A stretch of DNA of 64,000 nucleotides from Chromobotia macracanthus (Eukaryota > Chordata > Actinopteri > Cypriniformes > Botiidae): assembly GCA_036877525.1 (NCBI GenBank), contig JAZGTH010000072.1, positions 7,014,001 to 7,078,000 on the forward strand, read 5' to 3'. The position numbers were made by a program, and so were the translations under genes. Below the pieces are notes generated by a model. That model did not search any database. It saw only the letters and a list, made by a program, of their open reading frames with translations, and was not told where the DNA came from. The first letter of the stretch is position 1, and each line of letters begins with the position of its first letter. Positions 47,805 to 60,624 of this stretch are shown one piece after another.

Positions 47805-50800
47805 GATAACAGGGCACCAATGGAAGACCGTCATCATCGCTGTGATGGTTTTTAGTGTTTAATGCAACAACACATAATTGAAGTCTGTACACAATCTGAA
47901 CAAGAGTTTCTGTGGTTGGTTTGTCTTAGATTTAAGCAGGTTGAAGTGTGCTGTGCTTGGGGAAATCCCTGCACTGACACAAATTAGTCACCATAAAGTC
48001 AAAATATACTATTCTCATTTTTTGTGAAATATTGGAGCGACATCAGTCTGACGATTTGAGCAGAGCCAGTGCCATTAACCATTCCCTTCCAATGCTCAGT
48101 CAACTGAGCTTTTGAAACACCTACTTTTCTATAGCCAATCAATTCCTAGTGACAAAACAGAGCAGACCACTTATTAACACTACCAGTTATGTCAGAACAC
48201 TTAAGTTGGTTGCAATTTCTGGTTTTCCCAGACTTTAATAAGCAAATCATTTTTATGGAGGCTGCAAAACAGTATTTATCTTCATCATGCAAATACTGAT
48301 GCTGGCTCACTGGCGCTCCAGATGGTTGAAGTGCGAAATCATGTTCTGCTTGCTGATTTCAGTTGTATCAGTTCTTCAAATGAAGCAGGTGTGTCTGTAT
48401 GTGTTTGTTAGTGGACCATTACCAGACTTTTATAGCACATCAGTAATTAACTATTATTCTATGTATGTGAAGGACATTGATTAGTGATGTGTCTGATTGA
48501 ATCAGTAAATGTGTTTACAGGTGTCACCTGCAGCTCATTCTGACTGCATGAACATGCAAATCTCTGTTTCAACAGGCCTGACGCAAGCCTGCGGCTGAGG
48601 GGAAACCCATGAGGAAGAGTTACGCAAATGTTCTCTGAACAGCACACACACTGTTTCTCTGTTGTGACGTTATTGCTAAACTGAGGAAGTCCATACGGGT
48701 TGCTGGGTGCAGTTAGTTTACCTGATCTGTGCTTTATTTTGGAGACTGTGACTATTCAGAACAGCATACTACCATACAGCATATACTATTTCTAGTACAT
48801 CATATGTACTAGATACCTGTACAGAAGGTAATGCAACACGTGCAGTTTACAACAGAACATACTGAATGAGATATTCATAGTAACATGCTTGACTTGACCT
48901 TTTTATTTCCATTATGGCGAAACCAGAATTTCAAACTATGTTTCTTTATTCAGATTAAAAGCTAGTGTTCCATAGTGATCCATACACTGTAAAAAAAGCT
49001 TTGCTGCCTTAAATTTTTAAGTTTAATCAACTTGGCTATACAAGTAATTTCAACTTAATATTTTAAATATTTTTTTTTTATATTTTTAAATTTCTTGTTT
49101 AACATCATTTGTTTATTTGTTTTGTTTTTGTTGAGCTTGGAATTTGGCCCGAACCGAGAGTACCAGCCAAGAGTGAAGCAAGTGGAGTGGCAGAAGGATG
49201 CTACAAAATGGTTATGGGACAGAGGAGAGGGACAGCTATATATACACCCCTGCGCAATGATTGGTTGGATTACATGACCGTGCTCCTTCCGATCTTTGTT
49301 AAACTTCCAGGAAGAAGTGCTGACTCACCTTCTAAATCAGGGTGAGTTGGGATGTGTGTTGAATTGAAAGGCTGCAGCTCCTTTCAATTCAATTCAAATG
49401 TATTTATATAGGCTAGTGCTTTTCTTTTTACAATGTTGCTTTGCATATAATAAAAGAAAAACACAGAAAACAGGAACCTTGTAAAATATGTGTAACATAC
49501 ATAGAATATATGGTATTATTGCAAATGTTATTGTTTGTATAAGATGTATATCAGTAATACTATTTAGTGATAATAAGACAGTGCAGTTCCAAGATAATTT
49601 TCAAGCTTGTTCAAGCCTATCCAGTACTGTGGGCAGTAGTTCCAAAGGCTGTGCTTAGTGTTGAGTAACACTAGTGGAGAGATACAACCACGATCATCAT
49701 TTGTCACTCTGATGAGAGCAGCGCCTGTACTATAATATTGTCTAAACCCTGATCATAAATCCTAGCAGATACTGTTTCTTTCCAGAAATGAACATATCCT
49801 GCTCTTTTCTTGGTATGTTTCTGATCTTTTTCTAAAGCTGCAATTCCTAACTTTTTTGTTAAAAATGAACAAAAAAATAGATATTTAGCAAGTACATTAT
49901 GGATCAGTGTTTATAACGGTCTCCTTATCCCGATTGCAACAATAACTTTATAAGAATATGTAATTTGAGAGGTCACATCTGTAAACAGAAAGAAGACCTG
50001 GCTACTAAATCACATCTGTGGGTACTAAAATGGTGGAGTGCTTGTATCTTGTTCTTACAGTAGCTGTTTAGAATTTACATTTGTCATCCACATTAAGAAA
50101 GTATCTCCACAAGCAACTTGCAATTTTATGTTTTAAACAGAGAAGGCAAAAGTTATGGATTACAGCTTTAATTAGCTGTTGTGTTTTCCTGTTTAGTGTC
50201 TAAAGAAATAAAGAGTTTAAAGAGGCTCCCATGAGTCCTTCAGCATTTTAATGAAACAAGAGGCCAGTTGCCATGACAGCATGCCGTCAGGCTGATATAA
50301 CGACAGGCGTTTATTACATTATGGGGAAATGCCTGACACAATCACTGTGTTTGCCTTTCAAAAGCTTTAACCTGTTGGTACATTATGTGTGTCTCCTGGC
50401 TATATATATTACATAATCACAGTAATGAGACAATGATGAGAAGCTAAACAACAACAAATCACTGATCACAAATCACTGCGGTGATGTTTCTAAAAGTTAG
50501 GACTTGAAACTTTGCTTTACAGTTGAGATGCAGTTGAAAGGTGTTAGATACTTATGAACTGTCAGTAAGAGTGTTTTATGTTTTATTTAGTGTTTGTCAG
50601 TGTGTGTGTTAATTTAAATGTGTATATGAGGATATTTGTTGTGTGTTTAGTAAAAGTTGATTCTGAGGCCACAGTGATGTGTGTGAAGCGTTTCACAGGA
50701 AACTGATCTCACTACTGCTGAAGAGAGAGCGAGAGAGATTCGACAACATTCTTTAAATCATTAGTCTGTTGCTATTTTAAAGATTTAAGGTTCAGTTTTA

Positions 50801-53800
50801 GGAATTTTTCTTTAATAAGGGAGGGGGGCATTTTAAATCCTGTCAGAATCGAGGTCTGTAATTTCTTGTGCACTACTTTAATGTAAAATGTTGCTCTTAA
50901 TTCTGAAAATCCTTGAAAATAACCCTTAGTTTATTTTATTTCGTTGGTATCAATAAGCTTAGCTGGTGCTAGTCAAGTGCACAATTTAAGGTGCAAACCT
51001 AAAAGAATAAAAACAACGCGCTGTCACTTTGCATGAGACACAACAGAAGAAAACAGTGTCAGAACTAATGTGTCCATCAGCGGTGAAAACTTTCATCATT
51101 GTACTTATGTACTTCATCATTTGGGTGTCAGTGACACGAATAAACACACAGTGTGCTTAAAAGACGTTTGAGCAGCTGTATGTGTGATTGAAGCACATAT
51201 ATATTATACACATATATATATTTCTCATATATGATCTTACATCATGATCTCATTACGATCTCATTTTAGTTGAACACTTAAGGAAGGGCAATGGTTTGTT
51301 GCAAAGCTCTTAAAGAAATCCTTTCCCGCAGACATTTTCTCCCTTAGGGATGCTCTCAAGTGTTTTGATGCAACTGGGCACAGTTTGATCAGAGATTCTA
51401 GTAATATGGGAGAGATAGCAAACTCAGCTAATCTACCATTGATGAAAGGATAACGATCAGCGAGGAGCATCTGCCAATTAAAGAACGTCAGTGGCGGGTG
51501 TTCAGTTTTAATAAAGTCATTTACAGTTTACAATGCACAGGGTCTTTCCACAATATAAAATTAGATTTTAATCTGCTCATTATAATACATCTTATTTGCA
51601 ATACATAGCTGTCATATTAGTCATTAAAATTCAAGTCTTATGTTAATTTGTTAAACCTAAAAGCCAAACAAAAAATGTTGATATTTCTTATTTTCTTTAG
51701 ACAATATACAACAACACATAATATTACACAGTATTTATTAATAAATAGTAATATTACACATTTGTTGTTGATGCCGTCAATGAGTCCTACCTGTCGTGAC
51801 ATTCCCTATTCTGCCTTCTCTTATAAAATAGCATCTTAATCATAGTAAAACCTACATACAGTCCCCAACAAAGGTATTGTTTAAAACATGTTGAAGATTG
51901 GCAAACGGCTGTAAATTAGGTCAAGACCAGCCATGCTAAGGACTTGGACCCAAAGTATTGGGTTTAACATGTTTACATAGTGGATTTTTTTGTTTGATTT
52001 ATGAAAAGGTTTATTCCACCCCTCTCAAACGGATCAAAATTTCAATTAGTTTGAGCTTTTTCATTGAGATTAAAATATTTACAAGGAACATTTTCATTCA
52101 GATTGAACTTTTAAACCAATTACAATCAGAATACAATACTCCATGTAGACACACCACTGTGTGTACCTACTGGATTGGTTAAATGCAGAGAACAAATTTT
52201 GAATATGGGTCACCATACTTGGCCAGCATGTTTCAATTTCAATATCAACCATGGTAGCAATAACAATTAACTGCCATATAAACAATAAACTGCCATATAA
52301 ACAATAAACAATAAAAATTAGAAAGATTTTTTATGTGTGGATTGCAATTTGATTGTAATATTATGATATAATGTTAAGTGATTATGATATTGCAAAACTT
52401 TATGTCCTGTCTCTGAGGTTGTTTAATGATCTGATTGTGGACAGTGAACAATAATCACATACCTGTGCATCTATTAACACAGAAAACAGATTCAAACATG
52501 AATTTACACAGACACATTAAACTGTTTATTGTAAGTGTACATGTGCGCTAATAGTAGAGATGTTTGGACATGACTGTTTCTCATGAGTCAGTCATCTGAG
52601 TCAGTGCTCAGCTATTCAGCATGTTCACACAAGTTAAAAATCTTTAGTCTTCAAAGTAAGGTCAACCACACAAATTTTTGTGGTTGTAAATGCTCTGCGT
52701 TTTTTCAATAGTTCAATAATTTAGTTCATAAATGATTCTGCAGTGACTTGTGTTAAATTCTCTCTGACCCCCCTCCCCTTTTTAATAAAGTAGAACATGA
52801 ATAATAAAATTTAAACCCTGCTTTGAAAATCTTTTATATAGAGATACAAATATTGTACATCACACATGACAGTTGAGTCAATCACTTGATTTCTCCACAA
52901 ATTATAAGAGAAACTGTAAATCACTTGACTGTTATAGCAAAGCACATTCATAGATAAAGCTGTCCATTGGTGTACAGTAAAACAATCCTGCAGTATCCAT
53001 GTGCATCTGTAAGCAGTGCTAGACATTCATTTGTGTAATAACTAAAATCATATTAACTTACATATTAATGCCAGCTCATGTTCTGAATCCCAAAAAAGTG
53101 TACATGTCTGTCCCAAAAAACATTTCAAAATCTCCTTCGGGTTTACATCAGTGAGGCGCCTCATAACTTTGGTCAACGCATATGAACAAAAACATACAGG
53201 TGTGATAAAGATTTTACATCTCTGTCACTTTGACCTGAGGAAATCAATACAGTGGCTATATGCATCAAATAAATATACAGAATATCAACACATTCACAAC
53301 CAGTGTTTACCAACACACTGCTGTCACAAAAATATGAACAATAATATAAACATGAAAACAGAGCAGATCACAGCATCTCCTACCAGCACAAATTCATATC
53401 TTCTGTTTACGTAGTATACGTATGTATAAAATTTACAAACCGTTTTTAATAATGGTCTCCATCTGCAATCTGACTAGTTCTAGTTTCATCAAATCAATAA
53501 AACTGCTTTTACCCACAGCGCTGATTTCTCATGTATCATACACATTTACAGTGGTCAGAAAATCTTCAGGCACAAATCAGCTTCATGTAAACAGTGTTAT
53601 CACAATATTTTATATAAGGCAATCCAGGCTGTGTCATTACGGCAGAAAAAAAAACTATGTTTAAGGCCTTCATAGATCATGTACATCATATCATACGCTC
53701 TGTATGACAACTTGCTGTCAGAACATTCAGCTCTGAATCAAGAATCAACATTATTATGCAAGTCATCAAGTTCATTGAAACTAGGGAAATCCGGTTTTCT

Positions 53801-53994
53801 TCTTAAATGTTGCCAGTTTGTTGTTGTCACAAGCAGCAGAGAACCAAAGCGGCACTCAACGCGTCAGCTAGTGCAACTGGTGATGAAATCAGTCATTCAC
53901 CACAGACAGACACCTTCACAGAGGTCTGCATTGTGACAGGAAATGGGCTTCCCTTCACTTGTGATGGTGACCCCTCAGAGAACCAGCAAGCATA
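46745..53994. other. psmg1-ets2 tail-to-tail intergenic region
   Basis: About 7.2 kb. psmg1 may end at AATAAA 47267-47272; ets2 (minus) may end at the signal complementary to TTTATT 52525-52530. Contents seen: (TA)n at 47765-47796; a MITE-like start CACTGTAAAAAAAGC at 48985 with phrases typical of fish repeats (CTTAAATTTTTAAGTTTAATCAACTTGG) to about 49060; an interspersed-repeat piece CTTTCAATTCAATTCAAATGTATTTATATAGG at about 49380-49440; and a V-SINE tail at 52140-52230. No gene was recognised. Confidence 0.6.
52140..52232 (+). mobile_element. V-SINE 3' fragment
   Basis: The sequence GGATTGGTTAAATGCAGAG followed by AATATGGGTCACCATACTTGG matches the 3' part of the V-SINE copies elsewhere in the window. 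The tRNA head is missing. Confidence 0.55.
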
Positions 53995-56862
53995 TCAGTC
54001 ATCAGTGTCAGACTGAACTCCCAGCATGCTGTGCAGCTCCTCAACCGTGTAACCCAACAGATTTTGCAGGTTGCAGACAAAGCGATACACGTAACGTTTT
54101 CCCGAAGTCTTGTGAATTATGTTTTTATCGTAGTAGTATCGAAGTCCTCGACTCAACTTCTCATAGTTCATTTTGGGCTTATTCTTCCTCCTTCCCCAGC
54201 GACGTGCCACCTGACGTACACAAGAGGCAAGACACTAGCTAGCAGCATGCGCTACGGGTCTGATTTCACATGGTAATGGATATTACCATGGACCCAATAA
54301 ACAGTGTCAATGATACAGTGTCTCTGTCACTCACCTCGTCTGGATCGGCGAGTTTGAACTCCCAGCCGTCACCCGTCCAGCTGATGATGTTCTGACAGCT
54401 GCTGTCAGTCAGGAGCTCCAGAAGAAACTGCCAGAGCTGAATAGGACCACTTCCTGAAAACATCAACACAGACACTAAACAACCCAAATGCTGCTTGAGT
54501 TTATTTATAATCAGCTGATGGTACAAGATCTGATTAGTTGTTGTTCATGAAACACACCAGTGAAGCCAGCGAGCACAGCAGCTGGGATGACGGGTTTCCC
54601 TTGTTCCAGCGATTCATTTCGCTCTTGAACGTAGTCTTTGAAGGACAGTCCCTGCTTGCCCAGACTCAGTGGGGTCACGCCAAACTCCTCCTCAAAGCTA
54701 TCGTAGGAAGGGACACGCTGGGTGTCGGTGAGGGAAGAGTGACTCCCCCAGGAGCGCAGAACACACTCAGAGCCCTCCACGTGCTCCACACCCTCCAGTG
54801 AGATCTGCTCACCCGATGAGACTGCTGAGGCACACAGGTGGAAAATAATTAGTCACGTGACATTAGACTGACCTCAGAGAAACATTACAGCTATTAGAGT
54901 TACAGACAGACCGGGTGTGTTGAGGCACGTAGTAGCTTTGGGCCCAGAGCGGTCCTGGCTGATGTAGCTCACACTGACAGTGCTGAGTTGAGGTTTGGGA
55001 TACAGGGAGATCTTATGAGTGGATGACAGCAGAGTGGATTCATCAGTCTGGAAAAGCTCTCGAAGCAAACTGCTGCAGGTATCAGGAACCGTCAGAGAAC
55101 GTTTCTCCAAACTCACAGCTTTAAACACACAAACAAATCAATCTCTTACAGGTTCCAACACCACACTGTAGTCAAATTATTAAAATAGTTCTTAAACAGA
55201 CTGTATTCATATTCATATCCAGAAGGTCACCACTTGGAATCCCAATGCCAGCAAAAAAACAACCCCAGGTTCTGCCCACTGCTCTGGTAAGTGTGTTCAC
55301 GGTTTGCAGCTTGTGTGTGTTCACAACCCAATGTGTGTGCACTGAATCGGTTAAGCGCAACTAATTAAATTTAGTTAAATCACTTACAGTTAGAGTTTCC
55401 ACACATCCAGTTGGTCTGGGGTGAGCAACTGGAGATTTTAGCTTCTTCATTCTCCTGACAAGCTGGAGAAAATCAAAAGCAACAGTGAACTTGTGCATCA
55501 TGAGATGCAATCAAAGGTCTTTCTCCAATACCTCTCATCATCTGCTCCATGTGCTCCCACAGGATGTCACCCACAAAATCTGGAGCCAGATCCAGGAATC
55601 TGTCCTTTCCCAGGTCACACAATTCACTGCCACTCATATCAAACTTAAAGAAGTTGATATTGGTCAAGCTGAATTCACTAGATGCCCAGTAGAGCCACTG
55701 CAGAACATGCTGCTTCGTCCATTTCTGTGGGTCTAAGGGAAAGGCAGATTTTATTACACACAATGTTGTGTTCTTAAATGCATCTGATAGATGTTGAGAA
55801 GTGCGACAGACACTCACTGTTTGAAATACCACAGAGACGCTGGACTTTGGAGAAACCCTTAAAACTGTCCTTCAGAGCCTGACTCATGACAGCTTTACTG
55901 CAGGGCGTCAACAGAGGCACAGAACACACATCTAAAACACACAGCATCATGTCAATGAATCACAAGAATTTGCTGGTGTGTAATAATACATGCTGAGGGT
56001 TGGCTGGTCTCATTTACCCTGTGAGAAACAGTCCAGGCCTGAAGGAACCTCCTGAGCAGCCGCTTCCTCTTCTACAGGGGGATAAAACCCAGAGAACAGC
56101 GACACAGGGTCTTCAAACATCTCAAACGCTGCCTGACGCTGAGCCAATAAAACACAAGGAGCTTTAATGATGGAAATCATCTTTAAATACATTCATACAC
56201 GCACACACCCTTCCTAATGACACGTTTAAACTACAAGCAGTGATTTACGTACAGCAAGACCGACACGCTGCTTCCAATCAGACCAGCCCATTCAGGAAAA
56301 CCCACAGGCCACGCCCTCACGCATTACATCACTGTCCAGTGACTGTTCCTCCACCAATGAGAGCACAGCGCCGTATTTGGCCTTCCTGTTCCGTACCAGT
56401 GTGATCTAGCGCGGGCTACAGCTGACCTCCCGGTCTGCGCCAATCAAACCGCAGCACAGTCGACACGTCACAGCGCGTCCACCAGCACGAGCTGCACAGA
56501 GCTCCGTCCAAACCCTGTGTTAGAAACGCTGTGCTGTCCGCGTTGTGACGGTACGTTTCAGTACAGGGTGGATGAGACGGGATCTTACATGTTCAGTCAT
56601 TCAAAGACGAGTTAACTATCCATTATATTCAATTGAATAATGTCACACCGGCTCAGTTAAGACACAAAACAACCGAACAGAAGGAAAATGTTGTTCATTT
56701 CCTAAAGCACATTATGAAACCTGTGTAACACTTGTGTAACAACTGCTTTTACAAACGGAGCACCAAACCATCCGAACAAAAGTGCTGAAACACACAAACA
56801 GACACACCTCTAACCTTTAATGGGTTTCTGTATCCAGATAAGACAGACTCCATGTCACACAT
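53995..56862 (-). CDS. ets2: ETS2, PNT- and ETS-domain transcription factor
   Basis: Nine coding exons (minus): 56815-56862, 56018-56138, 55818-55931, 55532-55732, 55388-55462, 54912-55118, 54558-54824 (or from 54821), 54335-54453, 53995-54210. They give about 455 residues (human 469). Features in order: an ERK site VPLLTPCSK (Thr65, the equivalent of human Thr72), a PNT domain (about 70-160, with DFVGDILWEHMEQM), a variable middle, the inhibitory-region block KPVIPAAVLAGFTGSGPIQL, and the ETS domain (about 347-430; recognition helix KLSRGLRYYYD with both DNA-contact arginines). The C-terminus (LGVQSDTDD) resembles ETS2 more than ETS1, and the psmg1 neighbour supports ets2. Two ATGs lie in exon 1 (56860-56862 and 56851-56853); the first is used here. 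An upstream 5' UTR exon is implied by the acceptor TCTTAG at about 56869. One change from human is Asn in FVCNLQNLL where human has Asp. Confidence 0.94.
55195..55375 (+). mobile_element. V-SINE fragment in an ets2 intron
   Basis: It contains CCAGAAGGTCACCACTTGGAATCCC (a decayed B-box region), then TTCTGCCCACTGCTCTGG, TGTGTTCACGG and CACTGAATCGGTTAAGCGCA. This order matches the V-SINE at 43785, with the central block deleted. Confidence 0.6.
56260..56540 (-). promoter_or_regulatory. GC-rich, CCAAT-rich segment in ets2 intron 1
   Basis: Within an AT-rich intron this 280-bp stretch is rich in CpG and holds three plus-strand CCAAT boxes (CCAATCAGACC, CACCAATGAGAG, GCGCCAATCAAACC), an ETS-like TTCCTG and a CACGTCACAG CRE-like site. 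It could be an internal promoter or enhancer of ets2. This is inferred from composition only. Confidence 0.35.
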
Positions 56863-57299
56863 TAGATCTAAGACAGAAAGAAAATATGATAAAATACATG
56901 CTTCATCCTTTACAAGACAATAAAGCAACAGAAACAAGTTTTATTAGTATTAGTGTTTATTATAAATAGTGTCTGATTAGTGGCGTTTAGAGAGTAAATA
57001 GAGCAGCAAGCGACATGTTTTTTTTTCTCAAACTGTGTCTGATGATGAATGAATCTGTTACACTCAGTGGAAATTCATTCAGTCAAACATGGATTTGATT
57101 GTAGAGAATGTGATCCGATTCACTACATGCATTAATACATTATGTAGAGCAGCACTCGGATCAGATCTGAGATACAAACAGCACAATCGCCACAGTTGTT
57201 TGGTTCGCTGGATATATCACGATTATTCTCGTGTTGATCTGGTCAGTAAAACTCACCTGTTTGATCCTCTCAGAAATCGACTAGTTATATCCGATGTGG

Positions 57300-57490
57300 T
57301 TTAGTTGGTCAGTTATTCCTCTGTGAGCTGATGAATCCACCACAGAAGTGATATGTAATAAACTTTGATATATCCAGTCCGTCAGTGTTCAGTGTCTAGT
57401 TTTGTGTCTGGGCGTCTACAGTGAATCTTCAGCGTTTATGCGAGTTCATGATGGTGGGAGGAGCCAGTGAAACTGTGCACGCGCACACAC
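57300..57490 (-). promoter_or_regulatory. Possible ets2 upstream promoter / 5' exon region
   Basis: This is the region 5' of ets2, before the LINE fragment. It has a few CpGs (GGGCGTCTACAG, GCACGCGCACAC). No clear TATA box or donor was fixed. Confidence 0.25.
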
Positions 57491-57664
57491 CAGACTATCC
57501 CATAATATATGGATTCCTGCATGACAACAACAATTTATATGGCACCTTCTAAATAATGCTGACAAAGTGCTGTCCAAACAGCTTACATATGCGCATAATA
57601 ACGAACACAACATGTCAATTATTACCTAAACACAGGAAAACACTAGTGAACAACATGCTTTGAA

Positions 57665-58115
57665 ATCGTTTCTGCAGTTAGGACACCGTTCTCCTCTCGG
57701 CAACCACCTCCAGGGGGACCAGCTTCTCTCCAAAGACAGAATTTGCTTTCATGATGAGTTTATTTAGCTGGTTGGTATTACCTGCTTTTGCCTCAGTACA
57801 GCACAGGATAGAACAGGGAACTGGCAACCACAGACTAACAGAACATGTTCAGCATTTTGTTGCATACATTGAAGGGCCACAAAAAGTACTTCACTTTGGG
57901 CCTTCCTGTAAGCTGCATGCTACTTTGTTCAGTTAGGTTTATTATTGATGTAGATCCCCAGGTAATAGTAGAAATCCACTATCTCTACATCACAGCCACG
58001 TATACAGACGGGTGTGTTGGACCTTTTTCATCATGAAGTTGATTATCAGTTCTTTTGTTTTTGCCACATTGAGTTGCAGGTGATTAGCGTCACACCACTC
58101 CACAAAGCTGTTGAT
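57665..58115 (-). mobile_element. Degraded LINE reverse-transcriptase 3' piece
   Basis: On the minus strand, in shifting frames, it reads FVEWCDANHLQLNVAKTKEL followed by a block like that after the reverse-transcriptase domain of fish jockey-superfamily LINEs (segments resembling YYLGIYINNK and NQLNKLIMKANSVFG). Several stops and frameshifts show it is long dead. It may belong to the same family as the piece at 8530-9130. Confidence 0.65.
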
Positions 58116-58119
58116 TAGC

Positions 58120-58170
58120 ATTATATATATAATATATATTATATATAGTATGTTATATAACTATATATAA
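58120..58170. repeat. (TA)-rich simple sequence
   Basis: Imperfect TATATATAATATATATTATATATAG run at the end of the LINE fragment. Confidence 0.8.
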
Positions 58171-58959
58171 CTTTGCAAGATGAAAGACAATGTTTTGTGC
58201 TGGAAGTCTGGAAACACAGACATCTTAGACATCTTAGAATTGATTCTATAGACACAGAGTCTGTGAATTCAAAAAGAAAAACTGTGAAAACATATAAAAC
58301 TGGCTTGATCCTCTACAAGAGATCCCTGATCACAGTTGCTCTTGTATAAAGTGAGTATAAGCAGAATGTGCTCAGAGGACTTGAATCAAAAATGCTCACT
58401 GGTGTTCTTTTTTAACGCTTTAAGTGCAGCATTACCAAAACACAAAAATGCATTTCATTCCGTCTCTTACAGATACTGTCTCTTACTGATGATTATGCTG
58501 AGTTGTCATATATATTCACATATATTTATAGGTAGGACAGGTTAGACACATTATCCAATAAAAAGCAGGTTTAAAAGCAGTATTGTGTGTGTGTGTCATG
58601 ATCATACACACTCAATGTGTGGCATAACAGAAGGTTTCACATCTTCATATTACCGACAGTATTCTGTGTGATTAGGGCACTATTGTCTCATAAGTGTGAT
58701 CACTTACATGATAACGATGTCATATAACTATCACAGGACAACACACTAACATCTTTGAGTTAAACAACACCAAAGTCAACGTGAATGTAAACACACCCTT
58801 TGTTTTATTGTGATTTGTCTGTTTATACTGCAACATCACAGTCTATATAGATATCAAATAATATCAGACAATATCTTATGTTAAATTATCTGACTTTGTG
58901 TTAATATCCAGGTATCAGTCTGAAGTTGAGAAATATCATCACCTTCGCAAGGGAAGGCA

Positions 58960-59310
58960 GAAGGGCCGGAGGCGCGAATGTTTGTACTAAGAGCGCGTGC
59001 AGCAGAGATTACGTCATGTTACGTCATGACGTCTGTTAAATTTAAAATGCCTTCACTGAGGGTGAAATGTTGAGATGTGTAATTTACACAACAACAAAGT
59101 CCGGAGCCTCTGAAAAGACATCGGGCAGATGTAAAGATCAGCGATTAAACCAGTAACTAAGCTATAATCTTCTCATCTGTTAGAAAGATCGAGTTCAAAC
59201 TCAACTCAGGTTGGTTTGATCCATCATCGTCGCCGCTTCTACCGCAGGTCACACCCGAGAAACAAGCGACGGTCGGAGCTTTGCGTCATCATTATCAGCC
59301 ACACTACTGT
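58960..59310. promoter_or_regulatory. CRE-rich, CpG-rich promoter-like region
   Basis: At 59009-59033 three cAMP-response-element cores stand in a row (TTACGTCA, TTACGTCA, TGACGTC). The flanks are CpG-rich (GGCCGGAGGCGCGAATG, GAGCGCGTGC, CATCGTCGCCGC, AGCGACGGTCGG) in AT-rich surroundings. A possible first exon on the plus strand ends near 59209 (CAACTCAG|GTTGGT). The gene it would serve is not identified. Confidence 0.45.
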
Positions 59311-59629
59311 TAAGTAGCCAAACACTTTTTGCCTATTAAATACAACTAATCTTTACTTTTAATGTGAAATGTCACTTATGTATTTTATGTAACTGATACT
59401 CCTGTCTTAACTTTAATCTAATTTCTAAATTTCAATTGGTTTGATATGATTACATGTTGGTAATTTCTCTCTAGGGCACTGAACAAACTCAGTCATGTTA
59501 CTAGGGTTTTCTGAGCTTTAGTTAATCTATTGCTATGTTGTTGCTAGGGTCTTTTAAGTGTTTTTAATGCATTGCTATGTGGTTGCTAGGGTTTTCTGAG
59601 TGGTTGCTGGGAATTTGTTTTATTTGTAT

Positions 59630-59970
59630 TGCATTTACATTCAGGCATTTAGCAGACGCTTTTATCAAAGCGACTTACAAGGTGAGGAAAACAATGAAGC
59701 GATCAATGTTAAGGTGGCAGTAACATCAGCTGTACACAGTTACAGTTTTACCAAGATTACACCATTTCAATGCTTGATAGAGGCGATACCTGCTGGAAGA
59801 GAGAAGGAATGGTTAGTTTTTTAAAACTCATACTCGTGAAAGAGGTTTTTAGCTGTTTCTTGAATGTAGTGAAGGAACAGTGTTTATATAAACACTAGCA
59901 ACGCCAAGGTCATGAGTTTGATGATAAAAATGATTCATTAAATACCTTGAATGGACTGTGAAAAAGGCCT
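59630..59970. mobile_element. Reverse L2/tRNA-SINE-like copies
   Basis: 59636-59680 (CATTTAGCAGACGCTTTTATCAAAGCGACTTACA) is the reverse complement of the L2/SINE 3' tail also seen at 32850. At about 59893 a second phrase, ACTAGCAACGCCAAGGTCATGAGTTTGAT, matches the inner part of a common cyprinid tRNA-derived SINE. The exact borders are unclear. Confidence 0.55.
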
Positions 59971-60586
59971 CTGCCTTCATTAATAATTATTAATAATCAC
60001 ACAGTACAATAATTTAAAACAGTGTTGAGTGCAATAATCTAATCCTTAAACCAGCTCGATCAGGCTAGTTCAGACGAAAGTTTTCATGGATGTTTGTTAT
60101 TTGTGGAGGATTTTACATAGGAGTTCAGCATAGCGTTTACCTGCGTTTTATATTTTCTAAACTAATACTACAAACACTCAGTAATATTAATTGGACCTGT
60201 TAGTAGACAGCGCCTACACAGATTCTTGTTGGGTTTCTGTTTTCTCTGGAACTGGAACATGTAAATCAGTATGAATCTTTATTTAAATGCTGCAACGAAT
60301 TAATGAGTTATTGCATACACTCTCTTTTGAGGCAGCTGTACAGCTTCATTATGAATGTTAGCGGTATACTGTCACATTATCTGTATGTGGCGAGTAAACA
60401 TGTCACACACAGGCTGTATGTTTGGCTACATTGTGTTGTGCATATTGCCTGGTCACACTGATGTAGTCGAGTGTATATCATTGAAGATCTAAAGATCAAC
60501 TACACACACTGTTGCTTTTCAACATTGACTGTTGCTTAGCAACTTGTGGCCTTCATCATCTTGACCAGAGGATGTGGGCGTGCGAA

Positions 60587-60589
<3 letters not shown>

Positions 60590-60620
<31 letters not shown>
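60590..60620 (+). repeat. (CA)n microsatellite
   Basis: About 14 CA dinucleotides. Confidence 0.95.

Positions 60621-60624
<4 letters not shown>

Noticed and set aside
49095..49345. Plus-strand frame with GPNREYQPRVKQVEWQKD
   Set aside because: It follows a MITE-like repeat start and has no recognisable domain or consistent splice borders; probably repeat sequence.
51261..51470. Minus-strand 69-residue frame
   Set aside because: Looks protein-like but matches no family I know and has no supporting exon nearby. Could be a transposase relic; not supportable.
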